A stretch of DNA of 64,000 bases, from the NCBI GenBank assembly GCA_019244185.1, contig JAFATB010000023.1, positions 372,001-436,000 on the forward strand, read 5' to 3'. Position 1 is the first letter of the stretch. Every line of letters starts with the position of its first letter. Made by a program: the position numbers and the translations under genes. This document shows positions 50,490 through 57,433 of the stretch, one piece after another. Origin of the DNA: Acidobacteriota bacterium. GTDB lineage: Bacteria; Acidobacteriota; Thermoanaerobaculia; Gp7-AA8. The notes under the pieces are model-generated. The model was not told the origin of the DNA, made no database searches, and saw only the letters and a program-made list of their open reading frames with translations.

Positions 50490-51407
50490 GTGACCCTGGA
50501 GCTTCTCCGTTCCTCTCGACGCATCGGCTTCGTCTTCTCCGGCGGCTCGTCGCGCTGCGCGTTTCAGGTCGGCGCCGTCGAGCGCCTCTCCGCCCTCGGC
50601 ATCCGCGCGGCGGTGACCGTCGGCGTGTCGGCCGGCTCGTGGAACGCCGCGATCGTCGCCGCGCGCTCGGAAGATCGCATTCGCTATTTCTGGAAGTCGT
50701 TCATGCGCATGCCCGCCTTCGACGTGCGCAATCTCTTCCGCGCGCATCACTCGCCGTGGCGTTACGCGGAGATGCATCGCCGCAACTTCGGACGCTTCAT
50801 CGACAAGCGCCTGCACGATCGCGACGCGCTGCCGTGCCTCGTCTCCGTCACGCGGCTGCGCGACAAGGCGAACGCGATTCTCGCGGCGGCGGACGTCGAC
50901 GATCCGCTGGAGCTGCTGCTCGCGACGAACTACCTCCCGCCGTTCTACACGCACGCGCCGCGCATTCAGGGCGAGCGTTACGGCGACGGCGGCGTGACCG
51001 ACAACGCGCCGTACGAGGCCGCCTTCGCCGCCGGCTGCGACGCGGTCGTGCTGATCACGATGAAAGGCGAGTCCGAAGGCGGCATCTACAAAAGCACGCG
51101 CGACGTCGATCACGTGATCCCGCCCGCCTTGCGCGAGCGCGTGGTCGTCATCCGCCCGCGCCATCGACTTCCCTTCAGCTTCACCGAACGCCGCTGGGAG
51201 AAGCTCTCCGAGCTCATCACCCTCGGCGATCTCCGCACGCGCGAGCTGCTCCTCGGCGAGCGCCATCCCGAGACCGACGTCCGCGCCACCGGCGAGTCGC
51301 CGACCGTGAAGGTCGTGCGCGCGCTGCGGAAGCTACGCGTCGGTGACGACCGTCGCCGTCCCGCGGACGCGTTCGCGGATCAGCGGGAGGAGCGCGAGCC
51401 CTGGTAG
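50490..51407 (+). CDS. Patatin-like phospholipase
   Basis: A 305-residue acyl hydrolase. The oxyanion/glycine segment is GFVFSGGSSRCAFQVGAVE, the nucleophile is in GVSAGSW (GxSxG) and the catalytic Asp is in YGDGGVTDNAP (DGG), so the Ser-Asp dyad is intact. It would release fatty acids from lipids. There is no signal peptide, so it is cytoplasmic or membrane-attached unless secreted by another route. It starts with GTG, without a Shine-Dalgarno. The last 75 bp overlap the convergent MFS gene. Confidence 0.88.
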   Translation: MTLELLRSSRRIGFVFSGGSSRCAFQVGAVERLSALGIRAAVTVGVSAGSWNAAIVAARSEDRIRYFWKSFMRMPAFDVRNLFRAHHSPWRYAEMHRRNFGRFIDKRLHDRDALPCLVSVTRLRDKANAILAAADVDDPLELLLATNYLPPFYTHAPRIQGERYGDGGVTDNAPYEAAFAAGCDAVVLITMKGESEGGIYKSTRDVDHVIPPALRERVVVIRPRHRLPFSFTERRWEKLSELITLGDLRTRELLLGERHPETDVRATGESPTVKVVRALRKLRVGDDRRRPADAFADQREEREPW

Positions 51408-52541
51408 CGCGAGCGCGGCGGTGAGCCAGTAGTAGCGCGCGTAGCCGAGGTCCTGCGCGAAGAAGCCGCTGACCGAGCCGGCCAGCGTGCGCGTGAAGCC
51501 GAAGACGGCGCTCAGCATTGCGAACTCCGTGGCCGCGTTTTCCTTGTCGCAGACGAACATCAGGAACGAGAGGAACGCCGCGATGCCGAGGCCGCCGCAG
51601 AACGTCTCGATGACGGCGGCGCCGTACAGCGCGGAGCGGCCCGCGCCCGTGGTGGCCACGAACGCGTAGCCGAGGTTCGAGAGCATCTGCACGAGACCGA
51701 GCCAGAAGAGACCGGCGAAGATGCCGAAGCGCGCGACGAACGCGCCTCCGGCGATGGCTCCCGCGATGGTGCAGATCATCCCGAGCGTCGTGGTCACGTT
51801 GCCGACTTCCGTCGCCGTGAAGCCGCGCGCGATCCAGTACGGCTTGATCATCGGCGAGAGCGCGGAATCGCCGAGGCGATAGAGCAGCACGACGGCGAGC
51901 AAGGGAAGTGAGCCGGGACGCTGCAGCCACGCGACGAGCGCGCGCAGCGGATTCGCGTGCGCGTCCGCGCGTCCGGCCTCGCGCGGCAGCGCGGTGAGGA
52001 GCGCGACGATGATCAGCAGCGGCAGGATGGCGGAGACGAGGAATGCGTGGCGCCAGCCGATGCGATCGGCGAGGACGGCGATGCCGCCGCCGGCGAGGAT
52101 GATGGCGACGCGATACGACGTGACGCGCGCGGAGTTCACGATGCCGAGCTGCTCCGGCGGCGTGATGCGGATCGTCAGCGCGTCGATGGCGATGTCCTGC
52201 GTCGCCGACGCGAGCGCGAGCACGGCGGCGACGATCCAGAACGGCGTCGTGGCGGGCGTCACGAATCCGAGGGTTGCGAGCGACGCGGTGATGACGACGA
52301 GCGCGCCGCAGATCCACGCGCGATACGTTCCCGCGAGATCGACGGCGGGCGCCCAGAAGAGCTTCAGCGTCCACGCGAGGCCGACGCTGCTGAGCAGGCC
52401 CACCTGCGCGAGCGGCGCGTGCACCGCGGCGAGGTAGAGGTTCAGCGTCTCGGTGACGACGCCGAAGGGAAGCCCCTGCGAGAAATAGAGGATGCTGGCG
52501 AGCGTCGGGAGGAGCCAGCGCGATCGTGCAGGTGCGGACAA
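51333..52541 (-). CDS. MFS transporter, AmpG-like
   Basis: A 402-residue membrane protein with about twelve helices. It begins ASILYFSQGLPFGVV and carries ASATQDIAIDALTIR, the typical AmpG segment, then GLAWTLKLFWAPAVDL near helix 2. AmpG imports anhydromuropeptides for cell-wall recycling, which would suit the PBP4-type peptidase elsewhere in the window, but the substrate is not proven. The start is TTG at 52541, with TAGAAT (52551-52556, minus strand) 9 bp upstream. It overlaps the patatin gene by 75 bp. Confidence 0.82.
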   Translation of the reverse strand: MSAPARSRWLLPTLASILYFSQGLPFGVVTETLNLYLAAVHAPLAQVGLLSSVGLAWTLKLFWAPAVDLAGTYRAWICGALVVITASLATLGFVTPATTPFWIVAAVLALASATQDIAIDALTIRITPPEQLGIVNSARVTSYRVAIILAGGGIAVLADRIGWRHAFLVSAILPLLIIVALLTALPREAGRADAHANPLRALVAWLQRPGSLPLLAVVLLYRLGDSALSPMIKPYWIARGFTATEVGNVTTTLGMICTIAGAIAGGAFVARFGIFAGLFWLGLVQMLSNLGYAFVATTGAGRSALYGAAVIETFCGGLGIAAFLSFLMFVCDKENAATEFAMLSAVFGFTRTLAGSVSGFFAQDLGYARYYWLTAALALPGLALLPLIRERVRGTATVVTDA

Positions 52542-52550
52542 GCGCCCGCG

Positions 52551-52556
52551 ATTCTA
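52551..52556 (-). promoter_or_regulatory. Candidate -10 hexamer TAGAAT, 9 bp before a TTG start
   Basis: TAGAAT on the minus strand, then GC-rich bases and TTG at 52541. It lies between two minus-strand genes only 28 bp apart. Confidence 0.4.
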
Positions 52557-52569
52557 GTGTGGCGAGCGG

Positions 52570-53073
52570 CTATCTCGACGAGTACACCGTCACCGGAAAC
52601 TTCATCTGTCCGATGGGGGTGTTGTAGTACGCGTTGCCGCGGATCTCGTAGCGCGCGCGGTTGCCGCGCACGACGTCGGCGATCTCGGTGAAGATCGAGC
52701 GGATGTTCTGGTAGCCGATGCGCGTGGAGAGGCGCACGTCGCCGCGGCCGTTGGCGGGGATGCGGATGCCCTGCTGGCTCACCGAGTCGAGGACGCGCGT
52801 GTCGTTGATGAAGAGGTTGAAGTCGATCTGGTCGAGCCGCAGCCCGACGGAGTTCGGATTGTCCACTTCGAGGGCGAAGTCGACGTCGATCGAGGACGCG
52901 GAGAGGGGGAGCGCGATGTCGACGCGCGGATGGATGTCGCGGATGCTGTAGCGCGGGTTCTCGATGTTGAGCGCGCGGGCCACGCTGCTGCAGCCCGAGA
53001 GCGTGAAGCAGGCGATGCCGGCCACGATGCTCAATGCCGCGAGGAGGCCGCCCAGGGTCAGGTTCCGTTTCAT
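52570..53073 (-). CDS. LEA type 2 (WHy domain) lipoprotein
   Basis: A 167-residue lipoprotein. The signal is MKRNLTLGGLLAALSIVAGIACFTLSGC, with the lipidated Cys at residue 28. The rest is a single beta-sandwich of the LEA14/water-stress-hypersensitive-response family: YSIRDIHPRVDIALPLSASSIDVDFALEVDNPNSVGLRLDQIDFNLFINDTRV. These proteins are linked to desiccation and membrane stress tolerance, but their ligands are not known. It uses the ATG at 53073; longer frames upstream are not supported. Confidence 0.85.
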   Translation of the reverse strand: MKRNLTLGGLLAALSIVAGIACFTLSGCSSVARALNIENPRYSIRDIHPRVDIALPLSASSIDVDFALEVDNPNSVGLRLDQIDFNLFINDTRVLDSVSQQGIRIPANGRGDVRLSTRIGYQNIRSIFTEIADVVRGNRARYEIRGNAYYNTPIGQMKFPVTVYSSR

Positions 53074-53186
53074 CGCGCAGCGAGAGTGCAAACGGCTCGC
53101 CCGGCGCGCGCCTGCCATCAAGTAGAATCCGCCGTGGTCTGGCCGTTGCAAACCCGTCGATCACGATGTCTCTGGAGGCAGAACGC

Positions 53187-53894
53187 TTGAGGACCACCGC
53201 CGTAGTCGCGGCGTACAACGAAGAAAAGACCATCGGCGACGTCCTCCGGGCGCTCACGTCGACGGACCTGATCGACGAGGTGATCGTGGTGAGCGACGGC
53301 TCGGACGACCGGACCGTCGAGATCTGCCGCGGCTTCGAGCGCGTCCGTACCATTGCTCTCAGGGAGAATCACGGCAAAGGGTTCGCGATGGCGGTCGGCG
53401 TCGCCAACGCCTCGCATGACGTGCTCTTCTTCTGCGACGGCGACATGTACAACGTCACCGAGGAGCACATCGCCGCGTTGCTCGAGCCGGTCGTGCGCAA
53501 CGAATGCGACATGAACATCGGCATCCGCGACCGCGGCGCCGTCGCGAACTTCTTCCACCTGCACCTGAAGTGCGGCCCGGTGCTGTCGGGCATCCGCGTC
53601 ATGCGCCGCTCGGTCTTCGAGACCGTGCCGCCGCAGTATCAGGCGCACTACAAGATCGAGGCGGCGCTGAACTGCTTCTGCGCGGCGGCGGGCTTCCGGC
53701 AGCGGCAGACGATCATCCGCGGGCTCGACCACGTGATCAAGGAGTCGAAGCGCGGGCTGCGCGACGGCCTCTACGCGCGCTGGCACATGATGCGGCAGGT
53801 GTTCCTGCTGCTCTTCGATCTGTATGTCTTCGAGACGTGGCGCTGGACGCCGCGCAGCGAGCTGCCGGTCGCGGAGTACGACCTCTTCGAGTAG
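53187..53894 (+). CDS. Glycosyltransferase family 2
   Basis: A 235-residue GT-A fold enzyme. It starts RTTAVVAAYNEEKTIGDVLRAL and has EVIVVSDGSDDRTVEICRGF and LFFCDGDMYNV, the DxD-type nucleotide-sugar site; two C-terminal hydrophobic segments suggest membrane association. It would transfer a sugar to a lipid carrier or polysaccharide. GGAGG (53174-53178) lies 8 bases before the TTG at 53187, so I chose that start. An ATG at 53166 would add 7 residues and has no Shine-Dalgarno. It is divergent from the LEA-type gene. Confidence 0.85.
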   Translation: MRTTAVVAAYNEEKTIGDVLRALTSTDLIDEVIVVSDGSDDRTVEICRGFERVRTIALRENHGKGFAMAVGVANASHDVLFFCDGDMYNVTEEHIAALLEPVVRNECDMNIGIRDRGAVANFFHLHLKCGPVLSGIRVMRRSVFETVPPQYQAHYKIEAALNCFCAAAGFRQRQTIIRGLDHVIKESKRGLRDGLYARWHMMRQVFLLLFDLYVFETWRWTPRSELPVAEYDLFE

Positions 53895-53912
53895 CCGCGG
53901 AGCGGCGCCGGC

Positions 53913-54674
53913 ATGCATCAGCACGACTCGATCGACCGCATCACGCCGACGCTCGAGCCCGACCAGCCGGTGCTCATGCATCAGGACTGGCACCATCTGC
54001 TCTTCCTGCATTGGGAGATTCCGGCCGCGGAGCTGCAGGCGCTCGTGCCGCCGCGGCTGACCGTCGACACGTTCGAAGGAAAGGCGTACGTCGGACTCGT
54101 TCCGTTCACGCTGAGCGGTGTGCGCCCCGTCATGACGCCGCCGCTGCCGTGGATCTCGCGCTTCCATGAAGTCAACGTACGTACTTACGTGCATCTCGAC
54201 GGGCGCGATCCCGGCGTCTGGTTCTTCAGCCTCGACGCGTCGAGCACGATCGCCGTCGCCGCCGCGCGCGCCGCGTACAAGCTGCCGTACTACGACGCGC
54301 AGATCGAGCTCATGACCAGCGGTGACGCGCTGCCGGTCATCGACTTCCGCTCGCATCGCACCGACCCGCGTGGCCCCGCGCCCGCGCATTGCCACGCGCG
54401 CTACCAGGCAGTGGAAGGTGCCGCGAGCGCGTCGGCGCCCGGCACGCTCGAGCACTTTCTCGTGGAGCGCTACATCCTTTACGCGGAGGACGAGCAGCAT
54501 CGCCTGCACCGTGCGCGCGTCCACCATCAGCCGTATCCCGTGCAGCGCGCGGACGTGCTCGCGCTCGACGAGACGGTGGTGTGGGCGGCCGGCATCCGCC
54601 GCAACGATTCCGTCCGGCTGCGGCACTACGCTCGCGAGGTGAACGTGAAGGTGTATCCGCTCGAGACGGTGTAG
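53913..54674 (+). CDS. DUF2071 family protein
   Basis: A 253-residue protein. It has the family start (MHQDWHHLLFLHWEIPAAELQALVPP) and RLTVDTFEGKAYVGLVPFTLSGVRP, followed by RFHEVNVRTYVHLDGRDPGVWFFSLDA. Such proteins, also called YqjF, are widespread and of unknown function. It starts 18 bp after the glycosyltransferase in the same direction. The degraded SGNH hydrolase gene follows it. Confidence 0.85.
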   Translation: MHQHDSIDRITPTLEPDQPVLMHQDWHHLLFLHWEIPAAELQALVPPRLTVDTFEGKAYVGLVPFTLSGVRPVMTPPLPWISRFHEVNVRTYVHLDGRDPGVWFFSLDASSTIAVAAARAAYKLPYYDAQIELMTSGDALPVIDFRSHRTDPRGPAPAHCHARYQAVEGAASASAPGTLEHFLVERYILYAEDEQHRLHRARVHHQPYPVQRADVLALDETVVWAAGIRRNDSVRLRHYAREVNVKVYPLETV

Positions 54675-54693
54675 CGCTCACCAGCCGGCGGCG

Positions 54694-55110
54694 ATGCGGA
54701 TGACGGTGACGCCCGCGATTCCGCGAATCTTTCTAGCAGGCGTGCATCTCAGCGCGGCGCTGCTTCCGCCGCGCACGATTGTCATCCTCAGCGATTCCAT
54801 CGTGCACGGCGCCGGCGACGAATCAGGGCGCATCGCCGCCGGGGCGCGTCACGAACTCGACATCAACGGCGCGCGCAGGCGAAATTCTTCATCGCCTCGC
54901 CGATCCGTGCATGCGCGCCATTGTGCAACGCGCGGACGCGATCATCATGCTTCGATCGGCGGCGACGATCTCTTCGGCGACGTGCCGTCACGATTGCTCG
55001 CCGTCGCCGCGCCGCGCTTCGCCGAATGTCGCACAGCACTGCGCGTAGGCACACTGCGCGACGCGAACGCCTCCGCACGCGTCTCCATTTCGGCGTGTAA
55101 ACCCGTGTCG
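54694..55110 (+). pseudogene. Decayed SGNH/GDSL hydrolase gene
   Basis: The first frame reads RTIVILSDSIVHGAGDESGR, matching block I of the SGNH hydrolases with the catalytic Ser in SDS (usually GDS). A second frame continues with GEILHRLADP and RAIVQRADAII, the usual spacer before block III. The first frame resumes with ASIGGDDLFGDVPS, block III with GGDD for GGND, and with RTALRVGTLRDANASARVSI. So there are two frameshifts (near 54887 and 54948), an internal deletion and no block V. The 54675-55217 stretch holds nothing else I can support except a weak 73-residue minus-strand open frame (54945-55166) that starts like a signal peptide. Confidence 0.65.
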
Positions 55111-55217
55111 CACGTCGTCGCAAACGTCATGATCGCGACCGCGCCGGCGACGAGCGCGCGCTTCATGAACTGCGATACGCGCGAGCCGCGGCTATGTTGC
55201 GGACGCGTTCGCGCCGT

Positions 55218-55628
55218 TCACTGCAGCGTCGTCGTGCACGCGCGGCAACGGCGCGCGGCCGCGGGGATCATCTCCAGGCACTCGGGACACTGCTTCATCG
55301 GCTCCGCGGCGGGAGCCGGCGCGGGCTTGACGAGCGAGCGCACGATGAGGAACGTCACGAACGCGATGATGATGAAGTCGATGACGACGCCGAGGAAGTG
55401 CCCGTAAAGCAGCGCGTTCTCGACGACTTTCCCGCCTTTGGTCGTGCTGCTCAACACGACCTTTGCCTCGCGCCAGTCGCCGCCCGGGAGCAGGAGACTG
55501 ATGACCGGCATGAGGAGATCGGCGGCGAGCGCGCTGACGACGTTCCCTACCGCGGCACCGATGATGACGCCGACGGCAAGCGCGAGCGCGTTGGTCTTCG
55601 TGAGGAAGCCTCGGAATTCAGCGAGCAT
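55218..55628 (-). CDS. mscL: Large-conductance mechanosensitive channel with a zinc-ribbon tail
   Basis: A 136-residue inner-membrane channel that opens under membrane tension to release solutes. It starts EFRGFLTKTNALALAVGVIIGAAVGNVVSAL (helix 1 of MscL), has a periplasmic loop (GGDWREAKVVLSS) and helix 2 (GVVIDFIIIAFVTFLIVRSLV). The usual charged helix after helix 2 is replaced by a Pro/Ala linker and a double-CxxC ribbon: CPECLEMIPAAARRCRAC. The tail would be cytoplasmic and could bind zinc. It is the last gene of an apparent three-gene operon and overlaps the FkbM gene by 11 bp. Confidence 0.9.
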   Translation of the reverse strand: MLAEFRGFLTKTNALALAVGVIIGAAVGNVVSALAADLLMPVISLLLPGGDWREAKVVLSSTTKGGKVVENALLYGHFLGVVIDFIIIAFVTFLIVRSLVKPAPAPAAEPMKQCPECLEMIPAAARRCRACTTTLQ

Positions 55629-56373
55629 GATTCGACCTCGGCTCCGAGTTTACAGCAGAGCCCGGCCGCACGAGCAGCGTGTACTGCCCGTCGAGCTCTC
55701 CGTCGCGCAGCAGCTCCAGCGCGTAGCCTTTCGCGCGCAGGAGCGTGCAGCAGCGCTCGTGCGTCTCGTAGCCGTGCGTCGAGAGCAGCAGCGTCGGCCG
55801 GTCGCGTGCGAGGATCGTCGCGGCACCGGTGAGGACGTCGTACTCCGCGCCTTCGACATCCATCTTGATGAAGCGCGGCGGCGGAATCGTTCCCGATGCG
55901 ACGAGGCGATCGAGCGTCTCGACGCGCACGTCGACGTCGCCTTCCGCCGCGAGCCTGCCCATCGACGCATTCATGCCCGACGCGAACCGCGCCACGCCCG
56001 GCTTCGATGACAACGCGAGCTCGAGCACCTGCACCGTCGACGCGCGATTGAGCGCCACGTGTTTGCGCAGGAACGCGAGATTCCGCGCGACCGGCTCGAA
56101 CGCGTAGACGGCGCCGCGCGCGCCGGCGCACTTTGCCGCAAGCAGCGTGAAGAAGCCGGCGTTCGCGCCGACGTCGTATACGACGTCGCCGTCGTGCACC
56201 GCGTCGCGAAACGCGCGCTGCGCCTCCGGCTCGTACGTCCCCAGCCAGCAGCCGTGCGTCGCCGCGCCGGCGATCCACTTCGAGCCGCGCAGCTCACCGC
56301 TCAGCACGCGCATGGTCGCGCCGCGCGGGACGAGACGGAGCGGGGCGCGCAGGAGCCGCGAGAGGAAGTTCAC
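55618..56373 (-). CDS. FkbM family methyltransferase
   Basis: A 251-residue SAM-dependent methyltransferase. Motif I is VVYDVGANAGFFTLLAAKCAG, followed by VYAFEPVARNLAFLRKHVALN and PPRFIKMDVEGAEYDVLTGA, the typical FkbM segments. The family O-methylates sugars, lipids or polyketides; the substrate is unknown. The GTG start at 56373 overlaps the TGA of the amidohydrolase gene (GTGA), so translation is coupled to it. The 3' end overlaps mscL by 11 bp. Confidence 0.85.
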   Translation of the reverse strand: MNFLSRLLRAPLRLVPRGATMRVLSGELRGSKWIAGAATHGCWLGTYEPEAQRAFRDAVHDGDVVYDVGANAGFFTLLAAKCAGARGAVYAFEPVARNLAFLRKHVALNRASTVQVLELALSSKPGVARFASGMNASMGRLAAEGDVDVRVETLDRLVASGTIPPPRFIKMDVEGAEYDVLTGAATILARDRPTLLLSTHGYETHERCCTLLRAKGYALELLRDGELDGQYTLLVRPGSAVNSEPRSNHAR

Positions 56374-57192
56374 GGCGACTGATCCAGCCGGAACACCTTC
56401 ACCGCGTTGTCGTGAAACACCTGCTGCCAGTACTTCCGCGGAATCGCGCGCTGGAACGACGCGATGTCGACGAGCGGCCAGTCCGTGCCGAACATCAGCT
56501 TCGACGGGTCTTCGATGTAGCCGAAGATCCACCGCAGCGGCTTCGTCACGTACTCGTCGGACCTGCGCGCGCGGGAGCCTGGTCATGTCGCCGACGAGGA
56601 ACGCCGAGCCGTCCAGGTACACATTGGGATTCTTGTACGCGACCTCCGCCGCGGACTCGATCCACGGATTGCCGCAGTGCGCGATGACGAAGCGGACGCG
56701 CGGATGATCGACGGCGACTTCGTCGATCGTCAGCGGATCGGCGTACTTCAGCTTCGCGCGCGTCGAGTCGGTGTCGCCGGTATGGAAGACCACCGGCACG
56801 TCGTACTTTTCCGCGAGCGCGTAGACCGGTTCGTATTGCGGCTCGCTCGCGAAGTGATGCGTGTAGCCGAGGTAGATCTTGATGCAGCGATAGTCGCCGC
56901 GGCGCAGGCCGGACTCGAGCGTGTCGAGATGCGGCGCGTCGAAGATGCCGGCGCAGTAGATCGTGTTCGGCTCGCGCGGCTCCGGCAGCCGCCCGTCGTC
57001 GGTGTGCAGGATGCCGACCGCGTACACGACGTGCGCCTTCCGCCGCTGCTCCTCGTACGACGCCGCCGAGCGCGTGCCGTTCGGCTGAAACTCGGGATGC
57101 GTGTGCACGTCGATGATCGCGAGCGGCTTCGACGCGCACGCGAGGGTGAGGGTGGTGAGGAGGGCGAGCGCGGCGGGTGTTGCGCGTCTCAT
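56370..57192 (-). pseudogene. Amidohydrolase family protein with a frameshift
   Basis: The frame begins with a signal peptide and lipobox-like start (MRRATPAALALLTTLTLACASKP), then IIDVHTHPEFQP, the amidohydrolase metal site, VVFHTGDTDS and RFVIAHCGNPW. The frame is lost near 56570, in a run of CG repeats after FLVGDMTRLPRAQ. The shifted frame then gives DEYVTKPLRWIFGYIEDPSK, LMFGTDWPLVD and DNAVKVFRLD, the proper end of the family, with the stop at 56370-56372. The span is 823 bp, one base more than a multiple of three. Either the gene is inactive, or there is a sequencing or assembly error. Confidence 0.75.
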
Positions 57193-57209
57193 GACGAATG
57201 CAGACGTTG

Positions 57210-57395
57210 CTAGTGCGTAGAGGCTTCGAGGCGCTCGACGCGAGACTGAAGATCGACGAGCGCACGTTCGAGGACGCGGACGCGGCGATCGAGCTCGGCG
57301 TAGGAAAACCGGCTTGTCTGACGCTCGTCTGCGAAACCGGCGTCGCTTTCCGACCTCGGTCCTTCGCTCAGCTCGTCGTCCATTACTTCGTTCAT
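57210..57395 (-). CDS. Small coiled-coil protein, 61 residues
   Basis: An acidic N-terminus is followed by a coiled-coil segment, YAELDRRVRVLERALVDLQ, with SRVERLEA after it. It has no motifs that identify a family. It starts 38 bp from the divergent GGDEF/EAL gene and ends 17 bp before the amidohydrolase start, so it may lead that operon. The coiled-coil pattern is the main support. Confidence 0.45.
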   Translation of the reverse strand: MNEVMDDELSEGPRSESDAGFADERQTSRFSYAELDRRVRVLERALVDLQSRVERLEASTH

Positions 57396-57433
57396 TTTAC
57401 TTCTTACACCGCGCCCCCAACCGATCGTTTACC

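Noticed and set aside
53134..53190. A short GTG leader frame before the glycosyltransferase, overlapping its start
   Set aside because: TAGAAT lies 5 bp upstream, so a leader peptide is possible, but the frame has no regulatory codon run or terminator/antiterminator structure.
54945..55166. A 73-residue minus-strand frame with a signal-peptide-like start
   Set aside because: It starts MKRALVAGAVAIMTFATTC, which is plausible, but the rest is antisense to the readable SGNH fossil and has no conserved pattern.
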